Assembly (NCBI GenBank): GCA_009823505.1
Contig: VZQC01009573.1
Span: forward strand, 229,074-293,073
DNA length: 64,000 nt
Direction: 5' to 3'
Source: Rhizomys pruinosus
Lineage: Eukaryota; Chordata; Mammalia; Rodentia; Spalacidae
The number at the start of each line of letters is the position of its first letter. The first letter of the stretch is position 1. Made by a program: the position numbers and the translations under genes. This document shows positions 56,240 through 64,000 of this stretch, piece by piece. The notes under the pieces are model-generated. The model ran no database searches and was not told the DNA's origin. It worked only from the letters and a program-made list of their open reading frames with translations.

Positions 56240-57575
56240 CAATCTTCCTGCCCCATGTTCCAAAAATATTCCCTGAGCCTTAGGTATGGGGTTGCATTGA
56301 AGACATATCCATTGAGGCTAGACACCCCAGGGTCACTTATTGTCTGTATTTTGTCCAGTTGTGGCTCTCTGCAATCATCTCCATCTATTACAAAACGAAG
56401 CTTCTTTGATAAGGGGTGAGAGCTACATTTATCTGTTGGTTTAAGGATAAGTTTTTAGAATACTGTTAGAAATTTGTATTGGTTTGGGGAAATACCAGTA
56501 GTAGGCTCTCCTCTAGGATCTAAGATCTCTGCATCTACAGGTATTTGGATAAGTTTATAGTACCAGGTATGAATTTCCTCCCATTGAGAAAGCCATAAGT
56601 CCACTTAGACAGTTCTTGGTTACTCCCAAGATCTCTATTGAACCATAGGGATATCTTGCTAAACCAATCATTGTGGTTTATTGGCGATCCAACAGGGTAG
56701 GGCTACTGACTGCTTTTCTCCCTTGCCAGTTTGCATAGCACCTTCTGAAACTATGAGAACCACCTCAGGGAGGAGACTTCCAGCTAGGTTCTACTTGATT
56801 CCTCCAAGTCCCATGTCTAAAGCATGTGTTGCCTTCTGCAGTAGGGTCTTAACTTCAAGTTCTTGGAGGCAATCAAGGGCAGTGGCAATAGTCTACATTG
56901 TTTGGGGAATCTCTTCAACTACCCTGACCAACAAGTCAAAGGCAAGTTTCCCATGCCTCACACAGTCTATGCTTCTTGGGTGGAGCATTGTCACCCTGTG
57001 TGGCATAACTCCATTTGAAATATATATTATGTGTTATTAAGTATATTTATAAAAGAATCTGTGTCCTGTGGCATTTTCAAACATCTTTGATTGTAAGAGC
57101 TAGAGGACCAGGACATGGTGTGTTCTAGACATAACAAGGAAGGTCATCCATGGAATTTCAACAGTATGGTTATCTAAATAAGACCTGCATAATGATTATA
57201 CCAGCAGACATGCTAATGTAGGTGGAGGAAATTTTACAAGATGGTACCTCTAGATGAAGAAGTACAGGCAACCAATGATGGCTGAGAGAGGGAGAATCAG
57301 TTTTTGCCAGGGATGAGCTCCCTAATGCATTGTCTAATCACAAATATTCAGCCCTAAATGCATGTACATATTAGCACCACTAAGTGGACTCACTGGGTTG
57401 TTTATGTTTTTATATGTGTGTGTGCATGTGTGTGTGTGTGTGTGTGTGTGTGTGACATCAATAATTGAAGAAGATGTCAGGATATTGAGAGGAAGTGGGG
57501 GAAACATGAGCTGAAAAGGTAGAAATGGTGTAAGTACAGTAATCAAATGAAATTCTCAGGAAATTAAATTAGAAA
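56240..57575 (+). mobile_element. Old L1-related 3' region (Lx-like, tentative)
   Basis: TTCCCTGAGCCTTAGGTATG, GATAAGGGGTGAGAGCTACA, GCACCACTAAGTGGACTCAC and a purine-rich stretch at 57,475-57,520 resemble the long 3' part of an old rodent L1. The open frame 56,681-57,040 has no recognisable domain. Confidence 0.45.
57416..57455. repeat. (TG)n microsatellite
   Basis: About 18 TG pairs with one CA interruption. Confidence 0.95.
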
Positions 57576-57968
57576 AATAAAATGAAGCAAAAAATACAGA
57601 AACTCTGTGAGGGGCAAATAGAAGAAAATGTCCTGTGGGAAGTTCCTCTGGACGATGAACCTAGACTCAGACACCAGGAGGCAAGTCTTCCCCAGGACTT
57701 GGTTCCATCAGTCAGCCCTACGACTCTGCTGCCTACGGAGGGGGTAACGCCCTTAAATGTTATTACTTTAAATGTTATTAAATGTGATCCAAGAATGAAT
57801 AAAAGGTTTCTCCTTCTAGTTTCTATAGAACAGTTTATTAAATTAGTATTGAAAATTTTGCTAATAAACTCAGCTTTGACCTTCAAGACTCCTTCCCTTG
57901 TTCTTGGGGTAATTCCTATGACTTTTCCTAGAAGGTCAAGATATCGTCTCAATATAATGCAGTTGTAA
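57576..57968. other. Unassigned segment open on both strands
   Basis: Frames of 127-128 codons are open on both strands and neither is recognisable. Two AATAAA signals (near 57,798 and 57,860) and GC-richer sequence at 57,650-57,750 suggest an old LTR, but I could not find a partner. Confidence 0.3.
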
Positions 57969-58084
57969 AGGCATGGTGAATGTTTGCCAAAATTTTCATT
58001 ATCTTCTTAATTTATTCATTCGACTTGACTACATTTCCTACTCTTTCTTATAGTTAAGACTGGTAATATAAAGATTTGATCTTG

Positions 58085-58255
58085 CCAGGTATGGTGACAT
58101 ACACCTTTAATCCCAGGACTCAGGAAGCAGAAGCAAGAAGATCTGTGAGTTCAAGGCCAGCCTGGTCTACATAGAGAGTTCCAGGCCAGCTGAGACTAAA
58201 GGGAGACCCTGTCTCAAAAGACCAAAAAAAAAAAAAAGAAAAAAAAAAAAATTGG
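58085..58255 (+). mobile_element. B1 SINE
   Basis: Body from CCAGGTATGGTGACATACAC to GAGACCCTGTCTCAAAAGAC with a long A-tail. GATCTTG flanks both sides. Confidence 0.93.
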
Positions 58256-58480
58256 ATCTTGACCAGTGGAATAGGAGAAATAGGAGAGGAAGAGACTCCA
58301 CTCCACTTCCAGAACTCACTCACACATTTCTATAAATGTGCCTCCATACATTTTTTTTTTTTTTGGCTAGAACTGAGACAACTTGCAAGGAGACTGGAAG
58401 GACTGGAAGGACTGGAAGACCTATACTCAAATTGGAAGAGACTGTTATTTGGGTCCCTAAGAAGTCTCCTTGAAAATTTG

Positions 58481-58781
58481 TCAACCCATATCTTTTTTTT
58501 AATCTATTTTTTTTTTGCTGGTATGTGCTTTCATTTTATTTTTATTATTTTTTTATTTATTATTTTTATGTGTATGACTGTACTGTCTGCATGTAGGTTG
58601 GTGCACCCATGTCCTGCAATGCCGCAGAGGTCAGAAGAGGGCATCAGATCCCCCTGGAACTAGAGTTAAAGATAGTTCTTAGCCACCTTGTGGGTGCTGG
58701 GAATGGAACCCAGGTCCTCTGCAAGAGCAGTTGGTGCTCTTAACTGCTGAGCCATTGCTCCAGCCCCTCAACCCACATCTT
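58481..58781 (-). mobile_element. B2 SINE, minus strand
   Basis: Body 58,495-58,767, flanked by TCAACCCATATCTT and TCAACCCACATCTT (58,481-58,494 and 58,768-58,781). Confidence 0.94.
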
Positions 58782-58805
58782 AAATGAGAAAAGCAAGCCT
58801 TAATT

Positions 58806-58848
58806 CTCTCTCTCTCTCTGATTCTCTGTCTCTCTGTCTCTCTCTCCA
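58806..58848. repeat. (TC)n microsatellite
   Basis: TC-rich tract with GTCTC and ATTC interruptions. Confidence 0.85.
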
Positions 58849-58872
58849 TATATATACTACTTTAATTTACAA

Positions 58873-59055
58873 ATTTACTTTTCATTTATTTGTGTGTGCA
58901 TGCGTGCACATGCCCATCTTATCGTATATGTGTGGAGATCAGAAGACCACTCGTAGGAGTTGGTTCTCTCCTTCCACCAGGTGGGGCCTGCGGATCAAAC
59001 TCACTACTCAGATTTGGTGGCAACTTCCTCTACTGGTTGAGCCATCTTGCTGGTA
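58873..59055 (-). mobile_element. B3-like SINE, minus strand
   Basis: TGTGTGGAGATCAGAAGACC, TTCTCTCCTTCCACCAGGTG and GGTTGAGCCATCTTGCTGG. Related to 15,305-15,475. Confidence 0.75.
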
Positions 59056-61047
59056 TATACATTTTGATATCTGTTTATTAGAGGAATTAGTGTAAAACTC
59101 AAAGTAATATGTAAAGAGGATCATTTTTCAAGGGCTCTGTTTGGCTCTTAGTCATTTGAAAACTTAAAGATGAGAAAGTGAAGGCCAAAAAGAAGGAAAG
59201 CTTTTTCATCCATATCTTCTGTCAGATCTACGAACTACTAGACTCACAGAATCAGACAGCATTGATTTATTCTAAAACCATCAGGATCTTATCTCATTAG
59301 ATGATGGATAGGGATTGAGAAGATAATGTTCATGGTAAGAAAGTTAGGAAAGGCCTGTGGCCTGTCGTATTGTAGTGTGATGGAATATCCGAAATCTGAC
59401 AGTGGAGATTCACCAATACCAAAATCTGACCTTCATGAAAGGATAAAACAAACAAAGGAAAAGCCCCAGAGGGAAGTGTGTCTATTGGTCGAATGTCTCA
59501 GAATTGCAAAGACAATTCATACAAACTCAATCAATTTGATTTAAAGCTTAACTTTTTTTGACATTCAAAAACAAATCTGTGAAAAAACAAAAATTGGCAT
59601 AGACACAGAAGTTTCTGAGTGAGGTGCCTGTGAGTTGTAACACAGACACACAGATGCTAAGCACCTTTCCCTTCCCAGTATCCCCAATCTGCCAACTTTA
59701 AACTGTGACAAGAGCAATTCCATAAAAATGCTAAGCTACCAATATTAAATGGTCATAATTAATCAGTTAGCCTCATTGAAAAATATAAATTATGTCTCTC
59801 TTTTTTTCTGTTGCTGAGAATGTGTGTGGCAGTTTTACCTTCTCTCACCTTCTGTTAGCTAACACACAAAGTGGCTGCAAGGTCTAGACAGGTGTATACA
59901 AGGGTAAAGAAATCGGGAGATTAGACTTAGTGATAAGTGATATCTGCCAGTAGGGTCAAAGACAAAAAAAACAGAAAGACTTGTCGGGGATTTTAACAAA
60001 CTAGAAAATTGTCTCCCACACAAAGGGGTCAGCTGCTAGCTGGCTACAGACCTTCCCTGCCAGTGGGTTACTGGCCAGCAATCCAGATGTCCCAGGTTTT
60101 ACTGCTATCACCAGAGTGCTGAAAATTTTTATGTAAAATAACTTGGCAACTAATTTTAAAAAGTTCTAAAACATTACAGGCTAATACTGCTGGGCCCCAG
60201 ACAAATAAACAACAGTAAAAGAAGCAAAACAAAAATAAAGCCATCTGCAACCCAGATGTGACCCAAGGAGCTCTTAACTGTGACACACTGACTTGTTTCT
60301 ACCTGACCAGGTTTGTACTGTTGATAGTGTATTTCATAACTATGTATTCTTTATCATGACATAAAAAGTAATGAGCAGAAGGGGGCTGAAAAATGGCTGC
60401 TCTGCTGCTTTATATCTGTCAGCTAACAGATACCATATCATTACTCCATATTTATGCCAAATACTAAGGCATATCATTTTATTTACACATCCCCTCCTAC
60501 ATATTTGAATTAATGCATGAAAAGCAAACACTAAATAGAAAATGAAAAGAAACCCACAGAAAGTATTTATAACCAAAGAAAAGCATAATGAAAGAGTTAG
60601 CATGCAAAATGCATGAAGATCACTGGTAAATCAAATTACAAAAAAGACAAACAGCCCAACCTGAGATGGGGCAAAGACATAAACACAAACTTCACACAAG
60701 GAAAAACACAATGAATAGCAACACAAATGTCTACAACAACTTAGGGTTTATACAGTATTTATATGTATCAGGCCCTGTGGGAAGCACCTTACATATGTTA
60801 ACTTTATGTCAACTTTTCGAGAGTTCCATTATCATCCTGTTTATGAAGGGAACTTGCTCAAAGTCATACAACTAGCAAAGGTCAGAACCTGAAATCAGAC
60901 CTAGGCATCCAGCTGTAGAGGCTATACCTCTGCTACTACACTTGACTGCTTCTAATGAGGAGTACCGTGTGCAAAGATGTTCCATATCGGTAGCAACTGA
61001 GAAAGAGAAAATTAAAACAGGACACCATCACACACCTGCCAGACCAG
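59056..61047. other. 2 kb without supported feature
   Basis: No SINE, L1 or coding frame that I can defend. Confidence 0.4.
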
Positions 61048-61317
61048 CTAAAAAATATTTTTTTATTATTTTATTAATTTCTGTATGTGTATCAATGTAC
61101 TATCTGCATGCAGGTCTGTGCACCCATGTCGTGCAATGCCGCGGAGGTCAGAAGAGGGTGTCGGATTCCCCTGGAACTGGAGTTCTCCTGGAATTGGAGT
61201 TTCAGACAGTTCTCAGCCACCATGTGGGTGCTGGGGATCAAACCCGGGTCCTCTGCAAGAGCGGTCGGTGCTCTCAACCGCTAGGCCATCTCTCCAGCCC
61301 CACTAAAAAATGTTTTT
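61048..61317 (-). mobile_element. Young B2 SINE, minus strand, with internal duplication
   Basis: Body 61,063-61,302. The flanks CTAAAAAATATTTTT and CTAAAAAATGTTTTT (61,048-61,062 and 61,303-61,317) differ by one base. It shares the doublet CTGGAACTGGAGTTCTCCTG / GAATTGGAGT (about 61,171-61,200) and many CpGs with 35,684-35,944. Confidence 0.95.
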
Positions 61318-61925
61318 AAGGATGGAAATTTGGCCAGATACTAAGGAGAGTGTTTTCCAAAATTGTCTCTCTTATGAATTGCTGATGGGAAAGCAAATTG
61401 GTCTCCCTGGAGAGAGCAATTTGACACACCTAGCAGAGTTGAATATTTGTGCAAAGTCTAAGTGCTTATATAAAGAACTCTGACACACAAGGAGAACTGA
61501 GAAAGGACACAGAATCCAGCACCATTTGTAAGAGTCTCAGACAGGAAAGGAAGATAAAGGGCAGAAGAGAAATGGGAGGGAGAGAAGAAAGAAACGAATC
61601 AGTTTATATCATGGATCCATGTTAAAGCAATATTCAGGAGAGAACCAAAATAATTTGTAAAAATTATGATAGTGATATCTTAGCAACCCACAATAAACTA
61701 CAGTGGTGCAGTAGTGGCACTTTTATATTGGGGTAATCAACAGCTATTTAATTAGACTTAAAGCCCTCTCAATGGGAGGGAACTCATGGATAGCACCACA
61801 GACACAGCCAAATACACATGGCTGGAAAGGCCATAGACCCTAGAGAAAACCCTATCTCTTGAGAAAATTTAAATATCTTACTATATGCTAAATATGGATC
61901 CTTATATTTACAGACAAGCATGACT
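61318..61925. other. No feature
   Basis: A short old-L1-like phrase may lie near 61,360-61,420, but it is too weak to call. Confidence 0.3.
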
Positions 61926-61929
61926 CATC

Positions 61930-62970
61930 AAAAAAGCTTCTTTTTTGCAACAGATAGAGGCTATTATAGAGTCCCACAAGTGGCCACACACAGAGAATAT
62001 GTGTCAGAGAGATGTCCAGCTCTAAGTGACACATCTACAGCTAAACTTGTACACCTAAGGCTCACGGAACATAGAGAACAGGGAGTAAAGAGAATACTAA
62101 GGCATCGTTCAACTCTCAGCTCTCGCCAGCAAAGTTTCATCATGCAACAGAGTACAATACACACAGAAGGATATAACTGGCCAAAGAGACTACGGAGACT
62201 GTGTCCCAGGATAGGACTCCTATATTGAACCTAACCCACCCATGATTCAGGAACCATAGCAGAAGGGGGGTGGGAATCTTTTAAGAGCCAGAGGGTTGCA
62301 TGAACATAAGGAAACAGTCTTCCAGGTCTCTGGGAGCTTGCTCATATCAACTTGCAATAATAGTGACAGCATGCACAAGACGCCTGCAGACTCAATCAGT
62401 CAAAGCCCATCATAGAACTGGGGAAATGGGCAGCAGGCCTCATTTCCCTTCACCAAGGAGCTATTGGTACCTGATTACTACAGAGTGAGAGAGAATTGAT
62501 CTTCTTTAAGGAAGCAATTCTAGATAGGCTGACTAGATTTCAGTAGATGAACTTGCACTGAGAGACATCTGGGTACAAAATCTTGCCTAGATAAGCCTTA
62601 AAATATATGATAGAATACATGAAATCTGATGGGGGAAGCTATGGAGGTAGGACTCTGGGAGGGGGCTCAATATGATTAGGATTTACTATATCAGGGCTGG
62701 AGAAATGGCTCCATGGTTAATAGCACTGGGTGCTCTTGCAGAGGACCCATGTAAAACTCCCAGCACCCACATGGTGGTAAGAACTGACCATAACTCCAGT
62801 TCCAGGGGCTCTGACATCCTCTTCTCACCTCTGCAGGCATTGCATAGATATAGGTGCACTTACATACATGCAGGCAATACATTCATACACATAAAATTAA
62901 AAATCAATAAAATATATTTTAAAGATCTGTGGTATGAAACACATGAAAATTCAATAAAAACATACATTGC
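61930..62970 (+). mobile_element. Old L1-related 3' UTR, interrupted by a B2
   Basis: Before the B2: a long AT-poor region and a purine tract (GATGGGGGAAGCTATGGAGG), then CAATATGATTAGGATTTACT. After it: GTATGAAACACATGAAAATT and CAATAAAAACATA. Together these resemble the terminal part of an old rodent L1 3' UTR. Confidence 0.45.
62695..62925 (+). mobile_element. B2 SINE
   Basis: GGCTGGAGAAATGGCTCCAT, GCTCTTGCAGAGGACCCATG and CATACACATAAAATTAAAAA. Confidence 0.92.
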
Positions 62971-63264
62971 AAATAAAAATGAAAAAATATAGGATACTAA
63001 TTAAAATTGATAACGTATTAAGTATATATAAACAAGTGTATGAAAAAGGGAAAAAACCTAAGCACTTTGTAATTCATGGTCATATGGTGAAATCAGAAAA
63101 ATTTGCATGGTGAAAAACAAGAGCAACAGTTCCTTATATCTGAGAATTGATCCATAGTTCACATCTAGACCTAAGTGTTATCCCAAACTGATCCAATCCT
63201 ACAAAATTAAGACATGCTCTGTTGAGCACAGTTGCATCTGCTTCTCAAAAATTGACCATGCAGG

Positions 63265-64000
63265 GAGATCTTCCAAGATCACCTGAAACACAGGTACCGT
63301 GCGCCCCCCAACTGGGATTATGAAGGCATCTGAAGGAGGTAAGCAAAGCAAGCCTTCAACACAGTGAAGAGGCATTTGGGACTCACATTGGAATACAGGC
63401 AAGGAGAAGCCCATATGCCAGGAACAAGAAGAGACCACATGGGAAAGGTGCAGGATAATTGCACACCAAACTCTACCAACCCTGTGGAAGATTCCTACAG
63501 TGGGATCCCCCTGGGGATGGCCCAGGACACAGATATCAGAAGCACAATTGTGAACATACTTAAAGAAGTGCAAGATTATAAAGAGCAAATCAAAGAATTA
63601 AGAAAAGAGAATGAAGAACTCAAGAAGGACCTAGAGAGAGAGAATGACAAACTCCAGAAGGAAGTAGAAACACTGAAAAGATCCTATACTAAAAAAGACA
63701 AGGAAACCAACCAGCGAAGCAAAGAGATACATGAAGAGATTGAGAAGCTCCAAAAAGAAGTAGAAATACTAAAGAAATCAGAAGAGGAAATGAAAAAAGA
63801 AATCAAACACTCATCCAATCAAGAGGAAAGGAATGGAAAAAGCCTCAGAAGCAGAATGGGGGAAACAGAACAAAGAATATCAGACCTGGAAGATAACACA
63901 GAACAACTAAAAACCTCAAAGAAAGATTATGAAAAATTTAAAAATACACAAAAGTGGAACAACCAGGAACTGTGGGACACTATGAAAAGATCAAACCTCT
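63265..64000 (+). mobile_element. L1, 5' part, runs off the window
   Basis: Aligns with the young L1 leader from about 63,300 (CGCCCCCCAACTGGGATTAT) through ORF1. The upstream limit is uncertain. GGAGATCTTCCAAGATCACC near 63,262 may be a diverged piece of the same 5' UTR. The repeated promoter units of the young copy are not present. Confidence 0.88.
63415..64000 (+). CDS. L1 ORF1 protein, partial at the window edge
   Basis: From ATG at 63,415 (MPGTRRDHMGKVQDN) I read 195 codons without a stop to the last base. The layout equals residues 1-195 of the ORF1 at 21,929: a basic N-terminus, then a long E/K-rich coiled coil, then the start of the RRM-like domain (NNQELWDTMKRSNL). It differs by scattered substitutions, so it is a separate, slightly older copy. 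Whether ORF1 and ORF2 stay open beyond the window is unknown. Confidence 0.88.
   Translation, partial: MPGTRRDHMGKVQDNCTPNSTNPVEDSYSGIPLGMAQDTDIRSTIVNILKEVQDYKEQIKELRKENEELKKDLERENDKLQKEVETLKRSYTKKDKETNQRSKEIHEEIEKLQKEVEILKKSEEEMKKEIKHSSNQEERNGKSLRSRMGETEQRISDLEDNTEQLKTSKKDYEKFKNTQKWNNQELWDTMKRSNL

Noticed and set aside
56681..57040. 119-codon frame considered as a gene
   Set aside because: It lies within sequence that resembles an old L1 3' region and shows no domain or codon bias.

Overview
This window is mammalian nuclear DNA from a muroid rodent. The evidence is the dense mix of B1, B2, B4/B3-like and ID-like SINEs, rodent-type LINE-1 elements, and long CA/GA/TA microsatellites. I cannot fix the species. 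The L1 sequences and the long B2 type suggest a cricetid (hamster, vole or deer mouse) rather than Mus or Rattus, but that is inference. Nearly all recognisable content is mobile DNA. There is no CRISPR array, operon, rRNA gene or free-standing tRNA gene. No host gene can be named. One minus-strand segment (36,855-37,112) reads like a terminal coding exon of an unrecognised protein.

Left third (1-21,000): unique or old DNA with scattered SINEs. It then holds an old full-length L1 (6,847-15,189) with a 10-bp target duplication and three 91-bp promoter monomers. This L1 was later interrupted by a B1 (11,047-11,186) and by a two-LTR, gene-less class II endogenous retrovirus on the minus strand (about 12,133-14,350). 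A 15-copy, 52-bp minisatellite lies at 20,216-20,978.

Centre (21,490-27,245): a young full-length L1 in a 15-bp target duplication. It has a monomer-type 5' UTR and uninterrupted ORF1 (372 codons) and ORF2 (1,277 codons). The endonuclease, FADD reverse-transcriptase and C-terminal zinc-knuckle motifs are all readable. ORF1 protein would coat the L1 RNA and ORF2 protein would nick the target and reverse-transcribe. The same machinery mobilises the B1, B2 and ID copies seen throughout.

Right part (27,250-64,000): SINE-rich DNA with several L1 3' ends, nested insertions, a B2 carrying a perfect 31-bp inverted repeat, a B2 with extra 3' sequence inside its target duplication, and remnants of old mammalian repeats. 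At 63,415 another L1 ORF1 opens and is still in frame at the window edge.

No new kind of biological system was found. The most notable items are the apparently intact L1, the non-autonomous retrovirus-like element with a tRNA-Ile-type primer site, the snap-back palindrome in a B2, and the unidentified exon candidate.
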